Positions 9,836 through 21,661 of a stretch of 64,000 bases of DNA are shown here, one piece after another; position 1 is the stretch's first letter, and every line of letters begins with the position of its first letter. Source of the stretch: Flavobacteriales bacterium (lineage in GTDB: Bacteria > Bacteroidota > Bacteroidia > Flavobacteriales > Flavobacteriaceae); the NCBI GenBank assembly GCA_011525015.1, contig WTJC01000013.1, positions 63,285 to 127,284 of the forward strand, read 5' to 3'. A program made the translations under genes and the position numbers. A model generated the notes under the pieces. That model made no database searches. It worked only from the letters and a program-made list of their open reading frames with translations, and was not told the origin of the DNA.

Positions 9836-10216
9836 ATGAAAGAAATCATTACTACTCCAAAAGCTGCGGCGCCAATTGGCCCGTACAATCAGGCAGTGAA
9901 ATTTGGAAACACCCTTTATACCTCTGGGCAAATCGCCATAGATTCAAGTACTGGAGATCTTGTTCAATCCGATATAAAAGCAGAGACTAAACAATGCATG
10001 GAAAATTTAAAAGCCATCTTGGATGAAGCTGGTTTTTCTTTCGAAAATGTAGTTAAGACAAGCATATTTATAGCCGACATGCATCAGTTTTCAGAAATCA
10101 ATGAAGTCTACGGAAGCTACTTTGACGACAAAACTGCCCCTGCACGTGAAACGGTAGAAGTGGCGAATCTTCCAAAATTCGTCAATGTTGAGATTTCAAT
10201 GATTGCGATGAAATAA
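9836..10216 (+). CDS. ridA: RidA family reactive intermediate/imine deaminase
   Basis: TPKAAAPIGPYNQAVKFGNTLYTSGQI ... PARETVEVANLPK, classical YjgF/RidA signature. Confidence 0.93.
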   Translation: MKEIITTPKAAAPIGPYNQAVKFGNTLYTSGQIAIDSSTGDLVQSDIKAETKQCMENLKAILDEAGFSFENVVKTSIFIADMHQFSEINEVYGSYFDDKTAPARETVEVANLPKFVNVEISMIAMK

Positions 10217-10242
10217 AAAAGACGCTATTAAAGCGTCTTTTT
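10217..10242. terminator. Bidirectional intrinsic terminator between convergent ridA and kinase gene
   Basis: AAAAGACGCT-ATTAA-AGCGTCTTTT hairpin with A/T flanks. Confidence 0.8.
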
Positions 10243-11079
10243 GTGAAATTCTACTAGACCATCTATTGGTCGTTGTTCTATTTTTCCAATCACCAAGTCG
10301 TTGCGCTCAAGACAAGCCCTAACCTCGTCTTGCAGGAAATGGGCAATACTGCCCACAAAGTGAATGGGCACTTTTGTAGCCAATTCGAATTGCATGATAT
10401 GATTGTTGACGAATTGTTGTAAACCCTTCTCTATAACCCCTTTGCAATAAGAATGTTCCTTGTTTTCGATTAAGAATCTGGCAAATTTGGCCAAATAAGT
10501 GTTTGGATTTGGCTGCTTGTATAAATATTCTTTGATGACATCTGCTTCTAAATCAAATTGCTTTGAAAACTTCATCCCCAAATCTTGTGGCATTTTATGA
10601 AAGTAATAATCCCTCAGGAGTTTTCTTCCAAAGAAATTTCCGCTTCCATCATCCATTAAGATATACCCCAAGGAGGTAACTTTTTGAAAAGCTTGATGTC
10701 CGTCGTAATAAGAACAATTTGAACCTGTTCCAAGAATACAAACGATTCCCTGTTTGCCGATTTCAGTGGTAGCATAGATTGCCGCGTAGGTGTCTTCTTG
10801 AACATCGATATGTGCATTGGGAAAGAAGTCGCTAAAAATTTCATTTAGAAATTTCTTCATCCGATCAGTTCCGCATCCCGCACCATAAAAATGAACCTGC
10901 TCAACTTTTTCGCTATTTTGAGAAAGCTCATAATTATTAGCCAATCGATCTTCTATAACCTCACGTGTTAAAACTTCAGGAGACAAACCGAGGGTTTGTG
11001 TCATAAAAAGCTGCTCTCCAGCATTCGATAGCGCAATCCAATCTGATTTGGTTGCGCCACTGTCAACGACTAGAATCAT
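10228..11079 (-). CDS. BadF/BadG/BcrA/BcrD-type ATPase, N-acetylglucosamine kinase-like
   Basis: MILVVDSGATKSDWIAL phosphate-1 motif, GIVCILGTGSNCSYYDG, LMDDGSGNFFGRKLL. Confidence 0.83.
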   Translation of the reverse strand: MILVVDSGATKSDWIALSNAGEQLFMTQTLGLSPEVLTREVIEDRLANNYELSQNSEKVEQVHFYGAGCGTDRMKKFLNEIFSDFFPNAHIDVQEDTYAAIYATTEIGKQGIVCILGTGSNCSYYDGHQAFQKVTSLGYILMDDGSGNFFGRKLLRDYYFHKMPQDLGMKFSKQFDLEADVIKEYLYKQPNPNTYLAKFARFLIENKEHSYCKGVIEKGLQQFVNNHIMQFELATKVPIHFVGSIAHFLQDEVRACLERNDLVIGKIEQRPIDGLVEFHKKTL

Positions 11080-11092
11080 TGTACTTAATGAA

Positions 11093-13097
<2,005 letters not shown>

Positions 13098-13204
13098 TCT
13101 ATTTCAAAAAGTGCTCAAAACTAATAAACTAAACTTATATAACACTCTTGATTTACGTATTTCAGAAAAAAGAGCGCAGAAATAACTATTTCTTTAAAAT
13201 CACC

Positions 13205-16200
13205 CTACTCTTTTTGAACGATTTTCATTAAAAGGCTCTTAAAATTATCAAAATCTACCTGATATGATAAACCGACTCCTTGAGTGTACCCCTGTTGTTC
13301 GGCTAAAAATTGTCTAATTTCATTCTCACGATTAAATATTTTCGCACTGAGGGTTCCTTCATCATTGAGTATGATTTGAATTTCGAGATCACCTGCTATA
13401 ACGGTCTCTGAAACTCCACCTACTGGAACTCCTACTTTACCGTTGATTAAAATGCGGTCGGAGATTTGTGTACTCACCGTTACCCCTATTCTATTTTCAA
13501 TTTGAACATCGGCTGTGGGATCTAAAAAGCCTTGCTCATAGGACAATCCTAAATCAAAAGTTTCACTCTCTCCAAGTACTTGATCTAATAAACCAGAGGC
13601 TGTTTGAAATAGATTTCCAGTAAGTGCCTGTTGATTAATTCCTATTTGATCGTTCACAAAGGTTCCTTGTGCAAGTAAAAAGAAGGCATTTCGTTCTCTA
13701 ATCGTTGGATCTTGTAAACGGTATTGCAATTCAGATTGAATCACAGAAGAGGTGTTGGGAAATGCAATGTCAAAATTAATATTCGGTGCTTCTAGTTCTC
13801 CATCTAAGCGCACCAGCACTTCTGTAGGTATTCTTCCTGAATAAGAGGTGCTCTCTAAGATAGGTGAAGGATTAGCATTGAGAGAATAGACGGCATCCAT
13901 CTGAAGCTGAGCCGCGAGAGGGTCTCCGTCCCAAAGCAACGTTCCTCCCGGTTGAAGTTTAAATCGCTTGTCGATAAGTCCACCGAATTTATAATTGTAA
14001 AATCCTTCTACAGCAACGAACTCACCATACATATTGAATTTACCATCGGTATTGATTTCCATGAGCAGCAGCCCTTCACCACTACCTTTGAGCGAACTCC
14101 CACTTCTTGGATCAATTACAATTTCGACCTCAGCTTGGTCAGTTACTTCAATATCAAAGTTGAGTTCTAGTCCGCGATAAGTCTTTAGCACCTTTTCGTT
14201 TTTCATTTCTTCAATAGTCTTGTCTCCAACAAAATTGATGAATGAGTAATCCGATTCAGATTCTACATCCCCCAGAGGGATTTTTAAACTTGTTCCTTGG
14301 GCAGAGGCTCCATTAAATTCAATATTTAATTGAGTAGAAGGACCTTGTATATAGCCCTTACCTAAGACAAATCCAGTTCCGTAATAGAGTGAATTTGGCT
14401 GACTGTCTGTATTTAGGATAAGGAATCGATTAAAATTAGTATCCACTTCTAAGTCGAGATTCCAAATTTTGAAATTCTCATGTGAAATACGACCAGAAAT
14501 ATTGGCAGAGGTATCGTAAATACGATCTCTGAAGTCAAAATTCACAAAGTCAAAGTTTTGATCTTCTATTTGAATAATGGCTTGATCTGAGATTCGATAG
14601 TCCGTATTAAGGTATTGAAAAGCCATTCCTCCATCGTTTAAACGCAGTGAACCATTTAACATGGGTTGTTCGAGATCACCGCTTACGTCAATTTTCCCTG
14701 TAAGGCCTCCTCGCAGTCTGTGCAAGGTTTGTTTACCCAAAGGAGAAAATGGAGCAATATCGAAATCGTTTAATTCTGCATTTAATTCATAGTTATAGCG
14801 CTCCTCTTCGTCTTGATTGATATTCCCTTGTATGTTGAGCAATGTTTGTTGATCTCCTTCAATCCAAGAAGCCACTTCAAAAGAAGTTAAATCTCTATTT
14901 CCTGCAATGACCATTTGTGCATCCCCCACTACTTCATCGTTTACACTCAGACTTTCGATTTCTAAACTGGTACTTGGAATGTATTGACCATTGATTTGAT
15001 TAATAGTCATAAAACCATCAAGCACCCCGTCTAACTCGAGGTTGGGTATATCAGGGGTAACTTTAAATAATTGAACGCCATTGAAATTAAGGTCAATTTG
15101 CTTTTCAGTGGCCGCGATATAAGGCGCTTTGATTTGAATGCGATCTCCGTCATCATTTGCAAGTTCGATGTTATTGATTACCAATCGTTCTCGTTGAGGA
15201 TTATAGGATAACTTATGATCCAAGGCATTAGCTGTATTTAACTTCCATGTTTTTCCCTTGAGTCCCAATCGAGAAGGTTTAATATAAATATCGATTGTTT
15301 CTTGGCTTGTATTCAGCGCTTGACTTAGATTGAGTTCAAAGACGTTGTTGTCTGATTTAGAATTCTTAAACTTTAAGGTCGAGAGTATGGAGTCGTTTTG
15401 CTGAAAAGCGTCAAAGCTTAATTCTTTCAAATTTATAAGTGAAGACTGCACCGAATCTATAGAAAAAGTTAAACCAACCTGCTCGCTGTTGTTGTTTAAA
15501 TCTCCTATTAAATTGTACACCTCATAATTTTGAAAGGTCAACAGTGGAGTATTTATAGATAATTGTGTCAAGGAATCTCGCAAATTAAAGTTTCCTTTTA
15601 GGCTTGAGTTTTCAGAAAGTTTAAAGTTGGGATTTAATAAAGCCGCTATTTTACTCTTTAAATCCAAGTCAAAGGTGAGCGTGTTGTTTTGATTGTTTAA
15701 AGAAAGTGGCTCTGAAATTCCGAGAATTCTATTTTTAACTTGCTTAAAGTAGTCATCAATGTTCTTCCACTGCACATTACTTTTAACCACACCTGAGACC
15801 AAATCGTCAGAAATCAACTCGAACAATCTGAAATCATCATTCGTTAGACGGCTATTGATGATCAGGTCCTTAAATTCAAGATAATTATCTCGATCGGCAT
15901 ATCGACCGTCATTAAACTGTAAAACTCCTACTAATTCTTCAGAGGTATTTCCGTTTAGATCGAGGTTTAAATTGAAATTCAGGTTGGATAATTCATCACT
16001 GCCAATTCCAAATTTGTTCAGTCGAAATCTATTGAGTAGTACATTGATATTGTAATTGTAGACCGGTAGAGAAAAATCCACAGAACCACTGATATCAAAA
16101 GAAAAATCTTCTTGACTGCTGTAGACTAAACTGTTGAGCAATTGATCACTGAAGTATCCCGAAAACTCAATATCCTCGAAGGTCCTGTTTGCCAATCCAA

Positions 16201-17563
16201 TTGAGCAAATACCACCTTCTAATTGCGCTTTGAGTTTTTCGAGCTCAAAACTTTGGCCAGAGAACTCTAAATCAAGAGAGGTTGGAATTTGTGGTAACTC
16301 CTTGAAAACGGCGCCAAAATTAAATTGATCTGACGAGAGCAATCCATTAAAAGTTTCAGATTCTTGAATGTATTGTACATCTGAAAACAGCGTTCCTTGA
16401 TCTGTATCAACAATTGATTCAATGATGAGATTGTTTTCTTCTCTTTGAATTAAACCTTCCCAGCTCAATGAAGAAAAAGAATTGAGATACGAACTCCACT
16501 TTGGCTCAATCTCTTCTAACACACTTAATTCCTGTGGATAAAGTTCTGTAACCTTAGATACAACTCTAAAATCACCTGCCTTATCCTTAATATCTCTTGC
16601 ATAAATCGCACCTTCAAAATAGGAATCTAAATATTGAATCTTTGTCTCTGAGACTTCTATTTTTCCATCAGAATAAAGACCTGTGCCTTCAAAAAATAGT
16701 GAATTTCGAAGGTTGAGAAGAGTTTTGTTTGACAACAATCCTTCAAATTCTTTAAAGGTGACAAAGGACGGAGCGATATCAAATTTGATTTTTGGATTTT
16801 CTGCTGTCTTTGAAACATCGGCTATACCCAACTCATAAATAGATAATTCAGAAAGGGCAGTTCGTAAATACAAGTTGTTGAGCAGCAAATCATCATTTTC
16901 CAAGGAAACGGCAAATGTAGATGAGGACAAACTAAAATTGTCAAATTCGCCATTGTCTAGTGCTACGTATTGTGCAAAAACGTTTTGGTCCTCTACAATG
17001 AGGTTTTTCAACTCCAAACGCTCTAGACTCATGGTTGTATTTGAAGTGGAATCTACAAGTTTAAGTTTTAAGTTTTCAGCGACAACATTTTGCGCTTCGA
17101 AGCGAAAATTATCTGTTGTTGTAGGATTTTTAAGTTTAGAGAGCCAGATGTCTAAATTGGTTAATGAGTCTTGGGGATATTTCACAATATTGGCTTCTAC
17201 ACCCTCAAGTTTGTAGGAGCTTAAATCAAAGCTTCCTTCAAAGAGCGTGCTGAATTCTGCAATGGAGGTAGAAACCTCATCCACGTAAAAAAGTGTGTCT
17301 TTTTGATGATCTAATATCAACAATTCACCCAATTGTGTTTTTAATTGAATAGGAATAATTTGTGTTCTTCCTAGGGCCACTTCTATACCGTATTGCTTGT
17401 TTAACCTTTTTATTATGGTCGAGGTGATACTGGTTTGAACAGAGGGAATAAGGGCTAAGCCCGTAGTCAATATCAATAGTACGAGAACGACAAGCATTAT
17501 TTTTATGCTCGTGTTTACAAATTTTTTAATACTACTATTGCCTTTATCTTTGTCCAAACTCAT
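13205..17563 (-). CDS. tamB: TamB-like translocation/assembly module protein
   Basis: 1452 aa, N-terminal TM anchor, long beta-rich AsmA/TamB-like body, C-terminal DUF490 features (RLDGELEAPNINFDIAFPNTSSVIQSEL). Confidence 0.85.
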   Translation of the reverse strand: MSLDKDKGNSSIKKFVNTSIKIMLVVLVLLILTTGLALIPSVQTSITSTIIKRLNKQYGIEVALGRTQIIPIQLKTQLGELLILDHQKDTLFYVDEVSTSIAEFSTLFEGSFDLSSYKLEGVEANIVKYPQDSLTNLDIWLSKLKNPTTTDNFRFEAQNVVAENLKLKLVDSTSNTTMSLERLELKNLIVEDQNVFAQYVALDNGEFDNFSLSSSTFAVSLENDDLLLNNLYLRTALSELSIYELGIADVSKTAENPKIKFDIAPSFVTFKEFEGLLSNKTLLNLRNSLFFEGTGLYSDGKIEVSETKIQYLDSYFEGAIYARDIKDKAGDFRVVSKVTELYPQELSVLEEIEPKWSSYLNSFSSLSWEGLIQREENNLIIESIVDTDQGTLFSDVQYIQESETFNGLLSSDQFNFGAVFKELPQIPTSLDLEFSGQSFELEKLKAQLEGGICSIGLANRTFEDIEFSGYFSDQLLNSLVYSSQEDFSFDISGSVDFSLPVYNYNINVLLNRFRLNKFGIGSDELSNLNFNLNLDLNGNTSEELVGVLQFNDGRYADRDNYLEFKDLIINSRLTNDDFRLFELISDDLVSGVVKSNVQWKNIDDYFKQVKNRILGISEPLSLNNQNNTLTFDLDLKSKIAALLNPNFKLSENSSLKGNFNLRDSLTQLSINTPLLTFQNYEVYNLIGDLNNNSEQVGLTFSIDSVQSSLINLKELSFDAFQQNDSILSTLKFKNSKSDNNVFELNLSQALNTSQETIDIYIKPSRLGLKGKTWKLNTANALDHKLSYNPQRERLVINNIELANDDGDRIQIKAPYIAATEKQIDLNFNGVQLFKVTPDIPNLELDGVLDGFMTINQINGQYIPSTSLEIESLSVNDEVVGDAQMVIAGNRDLTSFEVASWIEGDQQTLLNIQGNINQDEEERYNYELNAELNDFDIAPFSPLGKQTLHRLRGGLTGKIDVSGDLEQPMLNGSLRLNDGGMAFQYLNTDYRISDQAIIQIEDQNFDFVNFDFRDRIYDTSANISGRISHENFKIWNLDLEVDTNFNRFLILNTDSQPNSLYYGTGFVLGKGYIQGPSTQLNIEFNGASAQGTSLKIPLGDVESESDYSFINFVGDKTIEEMKNEKVLKTYRGLELNFDIEVTDQAEVEIVIDPRSGSSLKGSGEGLLLMEINTDGKFNMYGEFVAVEGFYNYKFGGLIDKRFKLQPGGTLLWDGDPLAAQLQMDAVYSLNANPSPILESTSYSGRIPTEVLVRLDGELEAPNINFDIAFPNTSSVIQSELQYRLQDPTIRERNAFFLLAQGTFVNDQIGINQQALTGNLFQTASGLLDQVLGESETFDLGLSYEQGFLDPTADVQIENRIGVTVSTQISDRILINGKVGVPVGGVSETVIAGDLEIQIILNDEGTLSAKIFNRENEIRQFLAEQQGYTQGVGLSYQVDFDNFKSLLMKIVQKE
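17545..17552 (+). promoter_or_regulatory. Candidate -7 box (TATCTTTG) for tsaD inside the first codons of tamB
   Basis: Exact TAnnTTTG match, 17 bp upstream of the tsaD ATG; -33 element not convincing. Confidence 0.4.
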
Positions 17564-17568
17564 TTTAT

Positions 17569-18597
17569 ATGCCCGTTGAACCTCTCATTTTAGCGATTGA
17601 ATCTTCTTGTGACGATACCTCTGCTGCCGTTTTACGCGGAAACAAAGTTCTCAGTAATATTGTTGCCTCTCAAAAAATACACCAAAAATACGGTGGTGTA
17701 GTTCCTGAGTTGGCCTCTAGGGCACATCAACAAAATATTATACCTGTAGTATCTGTTGCCTTAGAAGACGCAAATATCGATAAAAAAGATCTCTCAGCAG
17801 TTGCTTTTACAAGAGGTCCAGGATTATTAGGGTCGCTTTTAGTAGGAACCTCATTTGCAAAATCCCTATCCATGAGTTTAAAGGTACCATTAATTGAAAT
17901 AAATCACATGCAAGCCCACATTTTAGCTCACTTTATAGACGATGAGCAAATGCAAGTGCCTGAGTTTCCTTTTTTGGCACTGACCATAAGTGGTGGCCAC
18001 ACCCAATTAGTGCTTGTAAAGGATTATTTTGACATGGAAATATTGGGAGAGACCCTTGACGATGCAGTGGGCGAAGCTTTTGATAAAACAGCAAAGATTT
18101 TAGGACTCACCTACCCTGGAGGTCCTTTAATTGACAAATATGCAAAAGAGGGGGATGCCTCAAAATTTAACTTTCCAATACCCAAAGTAGATGGTTTGAA
18201 TTTCAGCTTTAGCGGATTAAAAACAAACATCTTGAACTTTATTACCAAAGAAAGTCGAAACGATGAAAACTTTGTGCATGATCATATGAACGACATTTGC
18301 GCCAGTGTGCAGTCGACTATCGTTTCTATTTTAATGCAAAAGGTAGAGATGGCCTTGGCTAAATACGAAGTAAAGGCTTTAGCTATTGGAGGAGGTGTTG
18401 CAGCAAACTCAGCTATTCGATCAGCTGTTCTCAATTTTAAGAATACACACGATGTGAACGTGCATATACCCAAATTTGAATTTTGTACCGACAATGCCGC
18501 CATGATTGGAATTGCTGCTTATTTCAAATACCAAAGAGAAAACTTTACTTCAAATGCAGTGAGTGCTAATGCTCGCTTTAAATTTGAATCGCTCTAA
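17569..18597 (+). CDS. tsaD: tRNA N6-adenosine threonylcarbamoyltransferase
   Basis: ILAIESSCDDTSAAVL, GGVVPELASRAHQQNI, HMQAHILAHF, LTISGGHTQLVLV. Confidence 0.97.
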   Translation: MPVEPLILAIESSCDDTSAAVLRGNKVLSNIVASQKIHQKYGGVVPELASRAHQQNIIPVVSVALEDANIDKKDLSAVAFTRGPGLLGSLLVGTSFAKSLSMSLKVPLIEINHMQAHILAHFIDDEQMQVPEFPFLALTISGGHTQLVLVKDYFDMEILGETLDDAVGEAFDKTAKILGLTYPGGPLIDKYAKEGDASKFNFPIPKVDGLNFSFSGLKTNILNFITKESRNDENFVHDHMNDICASVQSTIVSILMQKVEMALAKYEVKALAIGGGVAANSAIRSAVLNFKNTHDVNVHIPKFEFCTDNAAMIGIAAYFKYQRENFTSNAVSANARFKFESL

Positions 18598-18606
18598 TTC
18601 AATTCT

Positions 18607-19320
18607 ATGGAACAACAATTTTACGCTCCAAACGCAGTTGAAACTGACCAGTTTTTTGAATTTGACAGTGCCGAAAGTAAGCATATTGTAAAGGTTCTGA
18701 GACATCAGGCTGGTGATGAAATCATTCTAAATAATGGGAAAGGATTAATTTTCAAAGGTCACATTATAAAAACCTCACTGAAAAAATGCCGTGTTCAGCT
18801 CTTAGAATATAAGCAATCTGCTGCTAAAAACTACAACATTCATATCGCTATAGCACCAACCAAGAGTATGGATCGTTTTGAATGGTTTCTCGAAAAGGCC
18901 GTCGAATTGGGTATAGATCGCATCAGTCCTATTTTGTGCGACCATTCCGAACGAAGAAGCTTAAAAATGGAACGCTTGAATCGCATTCTGCTCAGCGGTT
19001 TTAAACAATCCATGCAAGCTTATTTACCTGAAATTGATCAGCCTTTAAGCTTAAATGATTTCTTGACTCAACATCAATTCGAACAAGGCTATTACGGCGA
19101 CTGTCTTGCAGCAATTGAAGAGGATTTTTTTCATCAGATCACACCCAACAAATCGATACTCATTTTTATTGGCCCAGAGGGAGATTTTTCTGCTCGAGAG
19201 CGAAACTTATTTATGCAACATCACATTAAATCGGTATCTTTAGGTCAACAGCGACTTCGGGTTGAAACTGCTGCTCTTAGTGCATTAAGCAGAATACACC
19301 TGGCCAATTTAAAGCAATAG
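18607..19320 (+). CDS. rsmE: 16S rRNA (uracil1498-N3)-methyltransferase
   Basis: IGPEGDFSARERNLF and LGQQRLRVETAALSALS, RsmE knot signatures. Confidence 0.94.
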   Translation: MEQQFYAPNAVETDQFFEFDSAESKHIVKVLRHQAGDEIILNNGKGLIFKGHIIKTSLKKCRVQLLEYKQSAAKNYNIHIAIAPTKSMDRFEWFLEKAVELGIDRISPILCDHSERRSLKMERLNRILLSGFKQSMQAYLPEIDQPLSLNDFLTQHQFEQGYYGDCLAAIEEDFFHQITPNKSILIFIGPEGDFSARERNLFMQHHIKSVSLGQQRLRVETAALSALSRIHLANLKQ

Positions 19321-19324
19321 TAAC

Positions 19325-20434
19325 ATGGGAAATACACCCTTAGACTCCACGGTTATCTCTAAAGGAATCGTCAAAGCCGTTTTGATATTATTTGGCATCT
19401 CACTGCTTGGCTATTTTCTCTACAGCATTCGTCAAATTATCGCTTATATCGTAGTTGCCAGTATTATTGCGCTATTAGGAAACCCATTGATGAGACGTTT
19501 GAAGAAAATCAAATACATTCCCAATGCTCTTGCAGCTGTTTTGAGTCTTGGAATACTTAGTTTTTTGTTTTTTGGTCTTTTATCACTTTTTATTCCAGTC
19601 TTTATCACCCAAGGAAAAAATCTTTCGCTTTTAGACATCTCACAACTCGAATCAGATCTCAACCGTTTATACGTACAATTGTTGGACTATACCCAAAGCC
19701 ACATCCCTCAACTTTATCAGTATTTACAGGAGTCTAATTTTGAAAAATGGTTCTTAGAAACCTTTGATTTAAATGTGATTCCCGATGTACTATCCTCTAT
19801 TTTTCAATTTTTAGGAGCTTTTAGTATTGGAACTTTTTCAGTGCTTTTCCTTGCATTTTTCTTTCTGAAAGAACAGAATTTGGCTCAAAATGGAATTTTG
19901 CGATTTGTGCCTGATCAAAAAGAAGGTCAGATCATCGCTTCCTTAACTAAAATTCGAAAAATGTTGACACGGTATTTCTCAGGAATCGTACTGCAAATCA
20001 CCATTTTGTTTTGTATTTACACCTTGGCCTTGGTCAAGGGAGGCATTGAAAATGCTTTACTGATCGCCTTTTTATGCTCTTTATTTAATATTATCCCCTA
20101 TTTAGGGCCAATCATAGGAGCTATCATTATGGCCATCTTAACCCTGACCAACTATATAGGTCCGGAATTCAATGAGGTCATTTCTCAAAAATTGACCTAC
20201 GTCATGTCTGGAGTTGTAATTGGTCAGCTGGTCGATAACTTTATTTCTCAACCCTTTATCTTTTCTAAAAGTGTGAAGGCGCATCCTGTTGAAATTTTTC
20301 TGGTGATTTTAATTTCTGGATTACTCTTAGGAATTGTGGGTATGATCGTTGCAGTACCTGCATATACCTCTATCAGAATAATACTATCCTACTTATACGC
20401 CGACCATCCTTTGATTCAAAAAATCACTCAATAA
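19325..20434 (+). CDS. AI-2E family transporter (PerM/TqsA-like)
   Basis: Multiple TM segments, FNIIPYLGPIIGAIIMAIL and C-terminal GLLLGIVGMIVAVPAY motifs. Confidence 0.88.
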   Translation: MGNTPLDSTVISKGIVKAVLILFGISLLGYFLYSIRQIIAYIVVASIIALLGNPLMRRLKKIKYIPNALAAVLSLGILSFLFFGLLSLFIPVFITQGKNLSLLDISQLESDLNRLYVQLLDYTQSHIPQLYQYLQESNFEKWFLETFDLNVIPDVLSSIFQFLGAFSIGTFSVLFLAFFFLKEQNLAQNGILRFVPDQKEGQIIASLTKIRKMLTRYFSGIVLQITILFCIYTLALVKGGIENALLIAFLCSLFNIIPYLGPIIGAIIMAILTLTNYIGPEFNEVISQKLTYVMSGVVIGQLVDNFISQPFIFSKSVKAHPVEIFLVILISGLLLGIVGMIVAVPAYTSIRIILSYLYADHPLIQKITQ

Positions 20435-21661
20435 TTGCACCCCTCTTTATTTTCAAATACAGAAATTCAGCGATTTATTTTTGAGTACGATCTAAAGAAT
20501 ATCGATGCGCTCTACTTTGGTAAACCGGTATTTAATGAAATTTCAAATTCAGAAATTGCTGCACAAATTGAACGTAGAGCCCATGTTCAGCGCAAATTAC
20601 CTTCGTGGTTTGAGAAATCTGAAGCACTCTATCCTCCCAAAGAAAACTTGGCACAAAGCTCCTCAGAACTAACAGCGCTTAAAAAAACATCACTTTTAAA
20701 AGGCCTTATGCAAGAGTTACACATCTCTAACGAATGTGCTGCAGATTTAACCTCAGGTTTTGGAGTTGACGCACATGTTATGGGCGAACACTTTCAACGA
20801 TTTGATAGCGTAGAGGTAAATCAAGAATTATTGAGCTTACAACAGCACAATTGTAACAGCTTTAAAATAAAAAACAGATCATTTCATCATTCTAAAGCCT
20901 TTGACTTTTTAAAACAAGCTTACAATGTGCTCTATATTGATCCCAGCAGAAGAGACGCCTATCGAAAACAGCTTATCGATTTAAGACAGTGTGAACCTAA
21001 TTGTATTCAACATTACGATCAGTTAAGTGCTCTTTCAGATTTATTTCTAATTAAGGCCTCTCCGATGGTTGATATTTCACAATCGCTCAAAATGCTCCCA
21101 AACTGCTTTAGAGTTGATTTAATCACTGTTCATTTTGAATTAAAGGAAATCCTTTTTTTTAATGCGAAACAAAAAGGCAGTGTCGAACCTGAGATTCATG
21201 TACATCACTATAGAAAAGACGCTCTTCAGTGGTCTGTATTTTCTTTAGATAAGCACAAAGCTGAATATCAAGATATCACTATAAAACCCCTGAGTAATTT
21301 CCTTTTCGAACCTCATCCTGGAATGATGAAAGCCCAATGTAGTGCTGAAATTTCATCTCGATTTCAATGCGCGGCTCTGCACCACAACACTCAATTATTC
21401 ACTGCAGATGAGGATCGAATTTTATTTGAAGGACGTCGATTTAAAGTCATCGATCACTTTTCATTCTCTAAACGAAATATGAAGGCCATAACTGGAGGTC
21501 ATTTTCATGTCATCAGCAAAAATTTTAAACGCTCAGTGCAAGAAATACGAAAACAGTTTAAACTTAAAGAAGGTAAGGATGAGTATCTGTTTTTTACTCA
21601 AGAAAGAGAACCCATTGTAATACGAGCTATTCGGATTGATCGCAATCAAATTGAAAATTAG
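20435..21661 (+). CDS. Class I SAM-dependent methyltransferase with THUMP-like C-terminus
   Basis: DLTSGFGVDAHVMGEHFQRFDSVEVN SAM motif, VLYIDPSRRDAY; TTG start directly after the previous stop. Confidence 0.8.
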   Translation: MHPSLFSNTEIQRFIFEYDLKNIDALYFGKPVFNEISNSEIAAQIERRAHVQRKLPSWFEKSEALYPPKENLAQSSSELTALKKTSLLKGLMQELHISNECAADLTSGFGVDAHVMGEHFQRFDSVEVNQELLSLQQHNCNSFKIKNRSFHHSKAFDFLKQAYNVLYIDPSRRDAYRKQLIDLRQCEPNCIQHYDQLSALSDLFLIKASPMVDISQSLKMLPNCFRVDLITVHFELKEILFFNAKQKGSVEPEIHVHHYRKDALQWSVFSLDKHKAEYQDITIKPLSNFLFEPHPGMMKAQCSAEISSRFQCAALHHNTQLFTADEDRILFEGRRFKVIDHFSFSKRNMKAITGGHFHVISKNFKRSVQEIRKQFKLKEGKDEYLFFTQEREPIVIRAIRIDRNQIEN

